A stretch of 64,000 nt of DNA, taken from contig NZ_CP014862.1 in assembly GCF_002214585.1 (NCBI RefSeq), forward strand, positions 62,001 through 126,000, written 5' to 3'. This DNA comes from Thermococcus profundus (GTDB taxonomy: Archaea; Methanobacteriota_B; Thermococci; Thermococcales; Thermococcaceae). Of this stretch, positions 39,446-49,315 are shown one piece after another. Numbering within the stretch: position 1 is the stretch's first letter; the number at the start of each line of letters is the position of its first letter. Made by a program: the position numbers and the translations under genes. The notes below the pieces were generated by a model. The model worked only from the letters and a program-made list of their open reading frames with translations. It had not been told where the DNA came from and made no database searches.

Positions 39446-40147
39446 ATGCCAGTGCTCGTTCTTCTTCGACACGGTGAGAGCCTCTGGAACAAGCTAAACC
39501 TTTTCACCGGCTGGGTTGACGTTCCTCTCAGCGAGAAGGGAATTAAAGAGGCGTTAAAAGCGGGAGAGCTCTTGAGAGGATTGAGATTTGACGTCATCTT
39601 CACTTCTGAGCTGGTAAGGGCCATCCAGACCGCGATGCTGGCGATGGCGGAGAGCGGGAGGGTCCCAGTGATACTCCACGAGGGCAGGATGGGTGAATGG
39701 GGGCGGATACACGGTGAGGACGGGAAGGACTTCATACCCGTAATCAAGAGCTGGCACCTCAACGAGCGCTACTACGGCGAGCTCCAGGGATGGAACAAGG
39801 ACCGAGCAAGGGAAGTCTTTGGAGAGGAGCGGGTCTATCTCTGGAGGAGGAGCTACGACATCGCCCCACCGGGAGGGGAGAGCCTCAAGGACACTGCAGA
39901 GAGAACTGTGCCGTTCTTCAGGGAGAGGATCCTTCCGGCTCTAGAAGAGGGAAAGAACGTCCTCGTCTCCGCCCATGGGAACAGCCTCAGGTCAGTGGTG
40001 ATGCACATAGAGGGGCTCACGAAGGAGGAAATCCTACGATTCAACATCCCCACAGGCGTGCCGCTCGTCTATGACTACGCCAATGGAGAGCTCGTAAGAA
40101 GGGGATACCTCACAGAAAAAGGCTACGACAAGGATTTGGGGATCTAA
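39446..40147 (+). CDS. Phosphoglycerate mutase of the histidine-phosphatase (cofactor-dependent) type
   Basis: A 233-residue enzyme with LLRHGESLWN (phospho-acceptor His), ERYYGELQGWNK and the second catalytic His in SAHGNSLR. Length and the long insert typical of dPGM point to a true 2,3-bisphosphoglycerate-dependent mutase rather than a broad phosphatase. Thermococcales are known for the unrelated cofactor-independent archaeal mutase, so a dPGM-like gene is worth noting. The ATG at 39446 follows GGTGG. Confidence 0.85.
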   Translation: MPVLVLLRHGESLWNKLNLFTGWVDVPLSEKGIKEALKAGELLRGLRFDVIFTSELVRAIQTAMLAMAESGRVPVILHEGRMGEWGRIHGEDGKDFIPVIKSWHLNERYYGELQGWNKDRAREVFGEERVYLWRRSYDIAPPGGESLKDTAERTVPFFRERILPALEEGKNVLVSAHGNSLRSVVMHIEGLTKEEILRFNIPTGVPLVYDYANGELVRRGYLTEKGYDKDLGI

Positions 40148-40252
40148 GAAAGAGTTGAGGAGGACTCCAAGTCATTCCATTTAAATCCCCTGCCAACACT
40201 GCCATGAAAGGTTTATTAAGAGATCCGCCCATCATAGACCTTGGGGACTAGA

Positions 40253-41035
40253 GTGATAGGGTTCACCCACGTTTTCGCTGGAATAGGCGGGGCCGGCTCC
40301 AACGTCGTGGATGGAATAACCTCCGACGTTGTTAAGGTCAGGATAAACCCCGGCCTGTACCTTCTGCGTACTGAAGCCTACACGACCAAAATGAGATCCT
40401 TCTTCTCGTCTTTACCAGAGAACTCTATCCTGTGGATCGTCACGGAGGACAAGCCGGTTAACGCCGAGATACTCAGGCTCATAGCCGAAAGCTCCCCCGA
40501 AGGCACGACCAGGCTCGCCTACGTATTCACGCCGTATAGAGAACTGGTAAAGGAAAAGAAACCCGAATGGGCGAGCTTGTTTGACACGGTGTTCTACGAC
40601 TCCCTCTGGGAATTCCTCGACGAGAAAAAGCCCCTCAGCGAGGCGTACCGAGAAGCCTCTGGAGTAATAGCCAGGGCCCTTACAAGCCTGCACTTCAACC
40701 TCGAGGGGCAGATGCTCATAAACATCGACTACGCCGACTTCTTCGCGGTCGTCAAAGGAGGCAACGTCGGCATCCTCCGCCTCCTTAGGAAGGTGAACTT
40801 CGACTGGCACTGGGGCATCTGGGACAGGGGGATAGTGATGACGCTTGTCCGGGAGGACGTGGAACTCAAAGCGGCCCATTCGGTTCTCAAAAAGTTCCAT
40901 GACCTCCTGAGGGAAAAGGACATAATCTGGGGAATGACCACCGAGAAGGGAACGCCTAACAGAATGGAGATCCTGGCACTGCTGGTGAAGAGATGGGGGG
41001 ATGATGGCGGTGCGGGTGAAAGCGGTACTGTTTGA
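40253..41035 (+). CDS. Divergent FtsZ/tubulin-like protein
   Basis: About 260 residues. Residues 7-17 (VFAGIGGAGSN) match the FtsZ glycine loop; 155-163 (LINIDYADF) match the FtsZ LINxDFADV helix and strand; and DIIWGMTTEKG (near 230) matches the NIIFGxxxDxxLGD end of the FtsZ fold. The canonical GGGTGTG (T4) GTP signature is missing; the corresponding region reads WIVTEDKPVNAE. It probably retains the fold but may not bind or hydrolyse GTP as FtsZ does. Start GTG 40253. It opens a five-gene operon (HAD, small protein, DUF4392, HD) with overlapping or very close genes. Confidence 0.7.
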   Translation: MIGFTHVFAGIGGAGSNVVDGITSDVVKVRINPGLYLLRTEAYTTKMRSFFSSLPENSILWIVTEDKPVNAEILRLIAESSPEGTTRLAYVFTPYRELVKEKKPEWASLFDTVFYDSLWEFLDEKKPLSEAYREASGVIARALTSLHFNLEGQMLINIDYADFFAVVKGGNVGILRLLRKVNFDWHWGIWDRGIVMTLVREDVELKAAHSVLKKFHDLLREKDIIWGMTTEKGTPNRMEILALLVKRWGDDGGAGESGTV

Positions 41036-41660
41036 CATAGACCACACGCTCCTGACGGAGATGCCACTAATCCAGCTCTTCCTTCCCCAGGTCTACGAAA
41101 AACTGTCAAAGAGGCTGGGAATAAACAAGGAAGAAGCCAGAAAGCGCTTTCTGGACGAGATATTCACCAGGAGAGAAACCTACGAGTGGCACGACTGGAA
41201 CTTCTTCTTCAGGCTCTTCGGGCTGGACATGAGGTACGAGGAAATATTGAAGAGGTATCCACACAAGCTCCGGGTTTATCCAGACACGATCCCCACACTG
41301 GAGTGGCTGAAGGGGATGGGAATAAAGCTTGGGGTGGTGACCAGCGGGCCGGAGTACCAGAGGCTGAAGCTCAAGCTGGCGGGACTGGATGGGTACTTCG
41401 ACTCAATAGTCACCAGGGACGACGTCGGGGTGATAAAACCGGATCCAAAGATATTCATCCGGGCCCTTGAGGAGCTGGAAGTTAAGCCCGGTGAGGCCCT
41501 CATGGTGGGGGATTCCCTCTGGCAAGACGTATACGGGGGAAAGAACGTGGGGATGAAAACCGTCTGGATATCCCGCGATGGAGAAACCGATTTCCATATG
41601 GCGGATTTCAGGATAAGGACACTTCACGAGCTCAGAAAAATAGTGGTGGTGGTTGAATGA
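41001..41660 (+). CDS. HAD-superfamily phosphatase
   Basis: A 219-residue HAD hydrolase with motif I DIDHTLL (Asp nucleophile), motif II TSG, motif III lysine (IKPDPK), and motif IV GDSLWQDVYGGKN. A helical cap (about 25-95) follows motif I, as in sugar- or nucleotide-phosphatases. Its start lies inside the end of the FtsZ-like gene (35-base overlap), so the two are coupled. ATG 41001 or 41004, or GTG 41010, may be used. Substrate unknown. Confidence 0.85.
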   Translation: MMAVRVKAVLFDIDHTLLTEMPLIQLFLPQVYEKLSKRLGINKEEARKRFLDEIFTRRETYEWHDWNFFFRLFGLDMRYEEILKRYPHKLRVYPDTIPTLEWLKGMGIKLGVVTSGPEYQRLKLKLAGLDGYFDSIVTRDDVGVIKPDPKIFIRALEELEVKPGEALMVGDSLWQDVYGGKNVGMKTVWISRDGETDFHMADFRIRTLHELRKIVVVVE

Positions 41661-41848
41661 GCGGAAGGCCCATCTTCGAAGGAGAAGGCGTCTTCGTCAA
41701 GTATGAGGAGAAGAAGGTGAAGCTTGAAAACGGCCACGAGCTCACCCACAGGAGCGAAGAGCCAACGGAGCTCTGGTGGAGGCTCAAGGAAGCAGTGAAG
41801 GGCAAAAAAGTGAGAATCGTGGCGTATGAAGTGGAGGACGGGGAATGA
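41657..41848 (+). CDS. Small conserved-looking protein of the FtsZ-like operon
   Basis: A 63-residue charged protein (SGRPIFEGEGVFVKYEEKKVK then ELWWRLKEAVKGKKVRIVAYE). Overlapping ATGA starts and stops with both neighbours show that it is a real gene. No family recognised; predicted soluble, mixed alpha/beta. Confidence 0.6.
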   Translation: MSGRPIFEGEGVFVKYEEKKVKLENGHELTHRSEEPTELWWRLKEAVKGKKVRIVAYEVEDGE

Positions 41849-42654
41849 TAGCCCACCTGATAAACACGGACGTCGGGAAGAGGGGAGTTCTTCCCCTTTA
41901 CCTCGATTATAGAAGGGAGAAATTCAGCTTCCTCCGGGATTCAGCAACCCTCTTCCTCGACAACCTTGACCGGGTTCTCATCGTGACGGGCTTTCCCATT
42001 CCCCCCGGAATGATCCCGGAAACAGACGGACCGCCTGGGGCTCTCGCAGTTGCCAAAGCGGTCCGCAGGCTAGGCGGAAAAGCCGAAATTTTAACCTATC
42101 CAGAGGTCAAAAAGGCCCTGGAACCATTCGGAGTGGAGTTCGCAGAAGATCCGGATCCATACAATTACTCGCTTATAATAGGCGTCGAAACGCCGGGGAG
42201 GGGCATCGACGGAAGGGCCCGCTCCATGAGCGGGAGAATCATAGAGAGGGAACTCTTCGACGGAATCTTCCTTGAGGCCCGGGAAGCCGGCGTCCCCACC
42301 ATCGGGATAGGCGATGGGGGAAACGAGGCAGGGATGGGCAGGATCAGGGATCTCGTGAGCAGGCACATTCCCCTCGGCGAGAGGATAGCGAGTATGGTGG
42401 AAACGGATGAACTGGTTCTCTCCGCGGTCTCGAACTGGGGAGCCTACGGGCTCTTGGGCCAGGCGTCAATTGAAGTAGGAAAGGACCTGCTGGAAGGCTG
42501 GGACGAAAGGACTGTGGTAACGGCGATGACTGAGGCGGGGCTTATAGACGGGGTCACCAGGAGGGTCGAAGCGAGCGTCGATGGAATCTCGCTCAACCTT
42601 CACATCAGGATGGTTGAACTTTTAAAGGGAATCGTGAGTGAGGCGATAGGGTGA
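41845..42654 (+). CDS. DUF4392 / D-glutamate-cyclase-like protein
   Basis: A 269-residue protein with the DUF4392 signature GIGDGGNEAGMG and preceding GVETPGRG, and N-terminal IVTGFPIPPG. The family includes the mitochondrial D-glutamate cyclase domain, which turns D-glutamate into pyroglutamate. The archaeal substrate is not known. Coupled by ATGA to the small protein before it, four bases from the HD gene after it. Confidence 0.8.
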   Translation: MIAHLINTDVGKRGVLPLYLDYRREKFSFLRDSATLFLDNLDRVLIVTGFPIPPGMIPETDGPPGALAVAKAVRRLGGKAEILTYPEVKKALEPFGVEFAEDPDPYNYSLIIGVETPGRGIDGRARSMSGRIIERELFDGIFLEAREAGVPTIGIGDGGNEAGMGRIRDLVSRHIPLGERIASMVETDELVLSAVSNWGAYGLLGQASIEVGKDLLEGWDERTVVTAMTEAGLIDGVTRRVEASVDGISLNLHIRMVELLKGIVSEAIG

Positions 42655-42658
42655 GCGG

Positions 42659-43279
42659 ATGAGGCTCGAAGAGTTCATAGAAGATCCAGGGAGCATAAGG
42701 CTCATAGAAAAAACGAGGGAGTTCGCAAGGAGCTTCTTTGAGAGGGAAGGAACCCACGGCTTTTCGCACGTGGAAAGGGTCTTCAACCTCTGCCTCCACA
42801 TAGGGAAAGAAGAAGGCGCCGATCTGGAGGTTCTGGCATTAGCGGCTCTCCTCCACGACATAGCGAGGCCCCTGGAGGACTCCGGGAAGGTGGAGGATCA
42901 CGCGGCGGAAGGAGCAAGGATCGCCAGGAGGTTCCTGAGGAGCATGGGCTACCCGGAAGAAAAGACTGAAGAAGTTGCCCACGCAATAGAGGCCCACCGC
43001 TTTTCCAGGGGGCCCGAACCGGGGACGCTGGAGGGAAAGATACTAAGCGACGCCGATAAGCTCGACGCGATAGGGGCTGTGGGAATAGCCAGGGTCTTCA
43101 TGTACTCAGGGGAGCACGGACGGGACATCGAAGCCTCGTTGAAGCATTTTGAGGAGAAGATCCTTAAGCTGAAGGATCTGATGTACACGGACACCGCCAG
43201 AAGGCTAGCAGAGGGGAGACACCGCTTTACAGAGGAGTTCATCGGGAGGATACGGAGGGAGATCGAGGGAGAACTTTGA
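42659..43279 (+). CDS. HD-domain phosphohydrolase
   Basis: A 206-residue HD protein: HGFSHVERV (His33/His37), LLHDIAR (His66-Asp67), EDHAAEGAR, IEAHRFSR and SDADKLDAIG (Asp). All metal ligands of an active HD hydrolase (YedJ-like nucleotide or nucleic-acid phosphohydrolase) are in place. Last gene of the FtsZ-like operon, after which a TATA-like GTTTTTAAA marks the next promoter. Confidence 0.88.
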   Translation: MRLEEFIEDPGSIRLIEKTREFARSFFEREGTHGFSHVERVFNLCLHIGKEEGADLEVLALAALLHDIARPLEDSGKVEDHAAEGARIARRFLRSMGYPEEKTEEVAHAIEAHRFSRGPEPGTLEGKILSDADKLDAIGAVGIARVFMYSGEHGRDIEASLKHFEEKILKLKDLMYTDTARRLAEGRHRFTEEFIGRIRREIEGEL

Positions 43280-43384
43280 GGAGAGGTGCTTTTTCTTTCA
43301 TCATTTTCCGGCCATAATAAGGTTTTTAAATGCCTCCTAGAATTTAGTTTAACCCGTTCATGGTCATTCTGAGGAGGTGAGAGA

Positions 43385-43897
43385 ATGAAGGCGCCGATCT
43401 GTGAGGTGTGTCTGAAAACTGACGATATTCTCTGCCCCGCTGACGAGAAGAAGCTCCAGGAAGGGATTATTTCAGAGCTCGACGTTAAGGTCTCAAGGCT
43501 CCTGTACAAGATTCTGGGGGACGTTGACATAGAGCTCAAGAAGGCCGTCGAGGCAGGGGATCTAATCGTTATAATCGTCGGAAAGGGTGACGTGCCGGTG
43601 GTCATAGGAAAGGGCGGAAAGAACATAAAGACCCTCGTCAAAGAGCTCGGCAAGAGGGTCAGGGTCATCGAGGGGATAGAGAACGAGACTCCCGAGGAGA
43701 TAAAGAAGCTCGCAACGGACCTCTTCTATCCGGCGACGGTCTTTGGAGTGAACATCGTCTACAAGCCAGGAGGCGGACACTACTACAAGATCCTCATCCC
43801 TGCTAGGGAGAGGAAGAGGCTCCCGGAGAAGCCCGAGCTCCTAGAGAGCATAGTGGGCCAGGTGGTCGGGTCGGAGGTCAAGGTCTCTTTTATCTGA
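43385..43897 (+). CDS. NusA-like KH-domain protein
   Basis: A 170-residue protein. An N-terminal cysteine segment (CEVCLKTDDILCP, Cys6/Cys9/Cys17) is followed by two KH motifs, one with the GKGDVPVVIGKGGKNIK loop. This is the archaeal NusA-like KH family, which binds RNA; transcription elongation or rRNA roles are suggested by homology to NusA. It has its own promoter (TATA near 43322) and GGAGGTG. Next to aspS. Confidence 0.85.
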   Translation: MKAPICEVCLKTDDILCPADEKKLQEGIISELDVKVSRLLYKILGDVDIELKKAVEAGDLIVIIVGKGDVPVVIGKGGKNIKTLVKELGKRVRVIEGIENETPEEIKKLATDLFYPATVFGVNIVYKPGGGHYYKILIPARERKRLPEKPELLESIVGQVVGSEVKVSFI

Positions 43898-43962
43898 TCC
43901 CGCTTTCCCTAATTCCTATAACTTTAAAAGCAAACCCGCGCGCTTTCTCCGGAGGGAGGTTC

Positions 43963-45279
43963 ATGCTGAGAACTCACTATTCGGACGAGATAACCGAAGA
44001 GCTCAACGGCCAGCGCGTTAAAGTGGCCGGCTGGGTCTGGGAGGTCAAAGACCTCGGCGGGATAAAGTTCCTCTGGATAAGGGACAGGGAAGGGATAGTC
44101 CAGGTAACCGCCCCGAAGAAGAAGGTCGATCCGGAGATATTCAAGCTCATCCCAAAGCTCAACTCGGAGGACGTTGTGGCTGTTGAAGGCATCGTCAACT
44201 TCACGCCCAAGGCGAAGCTCGGCTTTGAGATCCTGCCTGAGAAGCTCGAAGTCCTCAACAGGGCCGAGAGCCCGCTCCCGCTAGATCCCACAGGAAAGGT
44301 CAAAGCGGAGCTGGACACCAGATTAGACAACCGGTTCATGGATCTCAGAAGGCCGGAGGTAATGGCGATATTCAAAATACGCTCGAGCGTCTTCAAAGCA
44401 GTCAGAGACTTCTTCCACAGCGAGGGCTTCATCGAGATCCACACTCCAAAAATCATCGCAACAGCAACCGAGGGCGGAACCGAGCTCTTCCCGATGAAGT
44501 ACTTCGAGAAGGACGCCTTTTTAGCTCAAAGCCCACAGCTCTACAAGCAGATAATGATGGCGAGCGGCCTAGATAGGGTTTACGAGATAGCCCCGATTTT
44601 CAGGGCTGAGGAGCACAACACCACGCGCCATTTAAACGAGGCCTGGAGCATAGACAGCGAGATGGCCTTCATCGAGAACGAGGAGGAGGTAATGGGGCTC
44701 CTCGAGCGCCTGGTGGCCCACGCAGTAAACTACGTCCGCGAGCACAACGCGAAGGAGCTTGAGATACTCAACTTCGAGCTGGAGGAGGCGAAGGTTCCCT
44801 TCCCGCGCGTGAGCTACGACAAAGCCCTCGAGATCCTCTCAGACCTCGGAAAGGAGATTCCCTGGGGCGAGGACATAGACACCGAGGGGGAGAGACTCCT
44901 CGGGAAGTACATGATGGAGAACGAGAACGCTCCCCTATACTTCCTCTACCAGTACCCGAGCGAGGCCAAGCCATTCTACATCATGAAGTACGACGACAAG
45001 CCGGAGATAAGCCGCGCCTTCGACCTGGAGTACAGGGGGGTAGAGATAAGCTCAGGAGGCCAGAGGGAGCACCGTCATGATGTACTGGTCGAGCAGATAA
45101 AGGAGAAGGGACTCAATCCAGCCAGCTTCGAGTTCTACCTGAGAACCTTCCGCTACGGCATGCCCCCGCACGGAGGCTTCGGCCTCGGCGCCGAGAGGCT
45201 GATAAAGCAGATGCTCGACCTCGGCAACATCCGCGAGGTCATCCTGTTCCCGAGGGACAGGAGAAGGCTGACCCCATGA
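43963..45279 (+). CDS. aspS: Aspartyl-tRNA synthetase
   Basis: A 438-residue class II synthetase. It has an N-terminal OB-fold anticodon domain (1-105) and a catalytic core with motif 2 FRAEEHNTTRHLNE and motif 3 GFGLGAERLIKQ. The archaeal/eukaryal type lacks the bacterial GAD insert. It matches the well-studied enzyme of Thermococcus. In organisms with their own AsnRS it is discriminating. Ribosome site GGAGGGAGG. Its stop overlaps the frame of the surface-protein gene, which has its own promoter. Confidence 0.97.
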   Translation: MLRTHYSDEITEELNGQRVKVAGWVWEVKDLGGIKFLWIRDREGIVQVTAPKKKVDPEIFKLIPKLNSEDVVAVEGIVNFTPKAKLGFEILPEKLEVLNRAESPLPLDPTGKVKAELDTRLDNRFMDLRRPEVMAIFKIRSSVFKAVRDFFHSEGFIEIHTPKIIATATEGGTELFPMKYFEKDAFLAQSPQLYKQIMMASGLDRVYEIAPIFRAEEHNTTRHLNEAWSIDSEMAFIENEEEVMGLLERLVAHAVNYVREHNAKELEILNFELEEAKVPFPRVSYDKALEILSDLGKEIPWGEDIDTEGERLLGKYMMENENAPLYFLYQYPSEAKPFYIMKYDDKPEISRAFDLEYRGVEISSGGQREHRHDVLVEQIKEKGLNPASFEFYLRTFRYGMPPHGGFGLGAERLIKQMLDLGNIREVILFPRDRRRLTP

Positions 45280-45341
45280 TCACAAGGCCTTTATACTTTT
45301 TCCTCGTTTTTTATTCCAACACTGATCGGAGGCTGGTGAGG

Positions 45342-47486
45342 ATGCTAAAAACAAGGTCCGGAATAAAGGTTCTTGCAGTTCTGCTCGTTTTTATTCTGAT
45401 CCCGCTTTACCTGCCGCAGGCTTCGGCTGAAAGCACCGAAAAGGCCGAGATCTCTCCAATAGTCCTCGGCCTCGGGGACAGCGTCCAGATAGCCAACTAC
45501 ACCATCCAGTTCTACGACGTGAGTACCAACTGGACGCTCGTGACCATAAGGGTATCCTACCCCGGCGGAGCCCAGCTGCTCTTCCTCAAGGAGGGCCAGA
45601 CCGGGTACTTCCCATCAGAGGACGCGGAGGTATTCGAAGTCCTCCTCAACTCGATAGACGGGGAGAACGGAAAGGTAACCCTCTCCATAGACTCCCCCCT
45701 GAGGAAGGTCAGGGAAGACCTCCAGATGACCCCCGGCGAGACTGTAGTCTTAAACAAAAACGTCCTCGTTCACCTGTTCTCCTCCTGGGAGAACGGGGCT
45801 GAGATAGGGGTCAAGCTTCCCCCGCTGACGGAGCTCAAAATGTTCAACCTGAGCCGGGGGGAGTCGAAGAGTTTCGACTACCAGCTAACCCCCGAACTCA
45901 TGTACATGAACTACCTGCGCGTCGAACTCAAGAGCGCCACGAGGGACGCGGCGGTTCTCAACGTATATCTCCCGAGCCTCAACGCCGAGAACCTTACCCT
46001 GAAGGAGATCCCAGCCGGAAACGGATCAAAGCCTGTCGTGGAAAAGCCGACGGTCTACTCAGAGGTTTACAGGGGATACCTCTACACGGGTGAGACGGCA
46101 AAAATCGAAACAGAGAAAGGAGAGGTATCAATAAAGATCAAAGGCTTTTCAATCAGCTCAACCAGTGGAATAAGAATCACGTTCAACCTAAAGTTCAGTG
46201 CGGTAAACGGGAGCAGCATTTCCAAGGACGTTACCCTCTCACCGGAGCACGCCGCCAGTAAAGTTGACGGAATGCCCGTAATGCTCGCCACCTACGGTGT
46301 GGATCCGGGGCGCGGAAGGGTTCTTATAGGCTTATACGCCCCTATGGACTCGACGGTCTCAATACCCCCGAGACCCGCCAACGTCAGCGTTTCGGTGAGC
46401 GCCGTTCCCGAAAAACTGATGGTCGGCGATGAGGTCGCGGTCTACATAAACGTTGAGAACAATGGATGGGGAAGCGCCCACAACCTCGTTATAGCCGCCC
46501 CAGTCCCGGGAGGCTTTGAGCTCGTTGGAAACGAAACCGGATGGTCCGTAGGCGATCTGGATCCGTACTCAACCGTTCCCGCCATGGTCTACGTTCTCAG
46601 GGCAGCTACCCCGGGAGAGTTCAAAATATCCGGGATAACGGCGACTTACTACATGGAAAACGGTGAAAGAGCCCAGGTGAACTCCAGTCCCGTTACGGTC
46701 GATGTCTACGCCGTCCCCGAACTCAAGGTTACAGTTCTCGGCTCAAACTCGACATCTAACGGATGGAGCTCATACGTTCACGCAGAAAACGGAAGCTCCA
46801 TAGAGGTTCTCTTCAACATCACCGCCCTTGGGGACTCCCCTGAGTTCCAGTACATCACCGACGCGGTTGTTCACGTTAACTATCCAAGCGACGTCGTAGG
46901 GCCAGCGTTGATAAAGCTCGGGAACCTAAAGGCCGGTGAAAACATCGTGAAAAACCTCCAGATCCGGACCTTAAGCGAGGGGCACTTCCCGATCAAGGCA
47001 TCGCTGACCTATAAGGACCCCCTGGGGAGAGAGCACGAGCTCGACCTTGGAACGGTCCTCGTCATCGACACCGTGCCGCCAAAGGTCATAGTAAAGAAAG
47101 AAACGATCCACGTCTATCCAAGTGAGGAGGAACTCCCGAGGTTCGTCAACGAGACTCTTAAGAACTCAACGAACGCTACCGGACTGGCGAAGAGCATCTA
47201 CGGAGTCGTTAACGCGTACCTTCCGAAGGAAACCAACTACTGGAAGATAATCGCCGTTCTACTGGCGGTTCTGGTTCTAGTTCTCGCCTACCTAACCTAC
47301 GGTTACTACCAGGAGGTCCAGACGTTCAGGAAGTTCCTCCTCAAGAAGAGGAAGAGCAGACCTGGAGGACTGCCGAAGAAGTGGAAGAAGGACGAACTTG
47401 AGGTCCTGCTCAGGGAGATCCGCCTGGAGGTCGTGAGGGAGAACCTGCCAGCGGAGGGCGGGAGGCCTTCGGAGAGGAAGGGCTGA
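45342..47486 (+). CDS. Large surface protein with CARDB-like domains and C-terminal anchor
   Basis: A 714-residue membrane-anchored surface protein. Signal peptide (1-28), several beta-sandwich domains, with the segment [26 protein letters not shown]-type starts typical of CARDB/COG1361 domains (about 360-450 and 470-590), a membrane helix ([19 protein letters not shown], near 630-650) and a basic cytoplasmic tail of about 60 residues. Many N-glycosylation sequons. It might support the S layer or bind ligands; no specific role is visible. ATG 45342 follows GGTGAGG; a TATA-like TTTATAC lies about 50 bases ahead. Confidence 0.75.
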   Translation: MLKTRSGIKVLAVLLVFILIPLYLPQASAESTEKAEISPIVLGLGDSVQIANYTIQFYDVSTNWTLVTIRVSYPGGAQLLFLKEGQTGYFPSEDAEVFEVLLNSIDGENGKVTLSIDSPLRKVREDLQMTPGETVVLNKNVLVHLFSSWENGAEIGVKLPPLTELKMFNLSRGESKSFDYQLTPELMYMNYLRVELKSATRDAAVLNVYLPSLNAENLTLKEIPAGNGSKPVVEKPTVYSEVYRGYLYTGETAKIETEKGEVSIKIKGFSISSTSGIRITFNLKFSAVNGSSISKDVTLSPEHAASKVDGMPVMLATYGVDPGRGRVLIGLYAPMDSTVSIPPRPANVSVSVSAVPEKLMVGDEVAVYINVENNGWGSAHNLVIAAPVPGGFELVGNETGWSVGDLDPYSTVPAMVYVLRAATPGEFKISGITATYYMENGERAQVNSSPVTVDVYAVPELKVTVLGSNSTSNGWSSYVHAENGSSIEVLFNITALGDSPEFQYITDAVVHVNYPSDVVGPALIKLGNLKAGENIVKNLQIRTLSEGHFPIKASLTYKDPLGREHELDLGTVLVIDTVPPKVIVKKETIHVYPSEEELPRFVNETLKNSTNATGLAKSIYGVVNAYLPKETNYWKIIAVLLAVLVLVLAYLTYGYYQEVQTFRKFLLKKRKSRPGGLPKKWKKDELEVLLREIRLEVVRENLPAEGGRPSERKG

Positions 47487-47541
47487 TTCCCCTCTTCCAA
47501 AATTTTTAAAGACCCGCTCCAAAGCGCTTCCGGTGGGGAAA

Positions 47542-47904
47542 ATGGGGATCTTCAAGTACAAACAGGTCGTTGTATCAAGAAAGGACCTCAAGCTGAGCAG
47601 GGGTAAATTTGCCGTCCAGGTGGCTCATGGAGCCGTTACCGCCGCTCTAAAAGCCCAGAAGGAGAAGCCGGAGTGGTTCAAGGCGTGGTTCCACGAGGGG
47701 CAGAAGAAGGTCGTCGTCAAAGCCGAGAATCTTGAGGAGCTCTTCAAGCTCAAGGCCGAGGCGGAGAAACTTGGCCTCCCAACGGCACTCATAAAGGACG
47801 CCGGCTTGACGGAGATTCCACCGGGCACGGTAACTGTTTTAGCTATTGGCCCGGGTCCCGAGGAGATAGTCGACAAGGTCACGGGGCACCTCAAGCTGGT
47901 GTGA
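47542..47904 (+). CDS. pth2: Peptidyl-tRNA hydrolase, archaeal Pth2 type
   Basis: A 120-residue enzyme freeing tRNAs from peptidyl-tRNA that falls off ribosomes. It has [24 protein letters not shown] (catalytic Lys, Arg/His region), [13 protein letters not shown] (Asp) and TVLAIGP. Length and motifs are standard. The ATG at 47542 follows GGTGGGG; the in-frame GTG three codons earlier overlaps that site. Confidence 0.96.
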   Translation: MGIFKYKQVVVSRKDLKLSRGKFAVQVAHGAVTAALKAQKEKPEWFKAWFHEGQKKVVVKAENLEELFKLKAEAEKLGLPTALIKDAGLTEIPPGTVTVLAIGPGPEEIVDKVTGHLKLV

Positions 47905-47952
47905 GGCGGAATTCTTTAATATTCCTCAACGTTTTTTTACATGGTGAGTGAG

Positions 47953-49296
47953 ATGCGGTTAAAGAAACTCATCGTCAAGAACTTCAAGAGCCTGCGAGAC
48001 TGTGAGGTTGAGCTTGGAAAGTTCAACGTTCTAATCGGAGCCAACGCCTCTGGAAAAACAAATCTAATCGAGGTTTTCAAACTCCTTAGGAAAATCTACG
48101 TTGAAAAGGACACTAACCCCTTCCTCGAATGGTGGGGCTACAACAACGTCGTTTGGGGCGGAAAGGAAGAGCTCCCGATAACCGTGGGGATGCTCTTCGA
48201 TGTTGATGGTTATGAGGTGTACTTTGAGACGACCTTTACCGGAACGGGAGGAAGCTTTAGGATTCTGAGAGAGGTGATGGACGCCAGGGAGTACGTAATC
48301 ATTGAGAAAATTGGGTCAATAGTTAATATCAAACACTCCGAGGGCCTGATTAGGAGGATTAACGAATTCCCTGACCATGCAAAGTACATTGCAGAAAACC
48401 ATCATATCAACGAGTTAGATCCAATTCGACAAGACCTGAAGAACCTAAAACAGATGATCTCTCAACCTTTTAGCCTACAGGGAATGCCCCAAGAACACAG
48501 TGTTATCTCATTAATAGCCCCATTAACTCCGCAGACGATGATGCTAAACACTCTTTTTGTAGATAGCCCAGTGCGACTAACTCTTGTTGGTGTCCCTGAG
48601 AATTATACTTTCGTCGCGACTCCTTTTATGGGAGATGAGGATAATTTGGAAGTGTCTCTTTTGTCAAGATTTGTGATTAATTTTATAGATTTCCTAAACT
48701 CAATAACCCTTAGAAGACTTTCTTCGTCTGTTAAAACTCCCCAGCTACCCCGTAAAGAAACCCTTTTGGTGGAGGACGCCTCGAACCTCATCCCAGTCCT
48801 CTATAACATCTGGCTCCGTGAGGGAAAGTTACCCGCTGAGATAGCCGAACCACTCTCAATTGCCTTTCCGGACACCAGGGTCTTCTTCCAGCTCACGGAA
48901 GACGGAAGGGTGATGATGAAGGTCTTTGAGGGCGAACTCGAACTAGCGCCCCCGGGAATATCCGACGGATTCTACAAGACCCTTGCAATTCTTACAGCTA
49001 CATACCTTAAACCTCCCCTCCTTATCATCGACGAGGTGGAGAACTCACTGCATCCTGAGACCCTCGAACTGCTCCTTGATACCCTGAAGGAAAGCGAGAG
49101 CCAGGTGATAATAACCACCCACTCACCGGTTGTGGTTGACATGACTGACCCTAAGGATGTGATCTTCGTTGAAAAGATTCACGGAGAAACTGAATTCAAG
49201 AGAATTCCCAACCCAGAGGAGATTAAAAAGATGCTTCAGGAGAAAGGGCTGGCTTTCAGCGAGGGATGGCTCTACGGGGAGATCTTCAAAGAGTGA
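47953..49296 (+). CDS. ABC-type AAA ATPase (OLD/RecF-like) of a two-gene module
   Basis: About 447 residues. N-terminal FKSLRDCEVELGKFNVLIGANASGKTNLIE is the SMC/RecF-like start with Walker A at 29-36. The long middle is divergent and AT-rich. The end has a signature-like PPGISDGFYKTLAIL, Walker B PLLIIDEVENSLHPE (Asp360-Glu361) and H-loop TTHSPVVVD (His390). This is the AAA_15/21-type ATPase common in OLD nucleases, retron, PARIS and Gabija-like defence systems. The TOPRIM-like gene follows 19 bases downstream, suggesting one operon. ATG 47953 follows GGTGAG; ATG 47941 is an alternative. Function by inference only. Confidence 0.8.
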   Translation: MRLKKLIVKNFKSLRDCEVELGKFNVLIGANASGKTNLIEVFKLLRKIYVEKDTNPFLEWWGYNNVVWGGKEELPITVGMLFDVDGYEVYFETTFTGTGGSFRILREVMDAREYVIIEKIGSIVNIKHSEGLIRRINEFPDHAKYIAENHHINELDPIRQDLKNLKQMISQPFSLQGMPQEHSVISLIAPLTPQTMMLNTLFVDSPVRLTLVGVPENYTFVATPFMGDEDNLEVSLLSRFVINFIDFLNSITLRRLSSSVKTPQLPRKETLLVEDASNLIPVLYNIWLREGKLPAEIAEPLSIAFPDTRVFFQLTEDGRVMMKVFEGELELAPPGISDGFYKTLAILTATYLKPPLLIIDEVENSLHPETLELLLDTLKESESQVIITTHSPVVVDMTDPKDVIFVEKIHGETEFKRIPNPEEIKKMLQEKGLAFSEGWLYGEIFKE

Positions 49297-49315
49297 AAAT
49301 AAGCGGTGAATGTCG

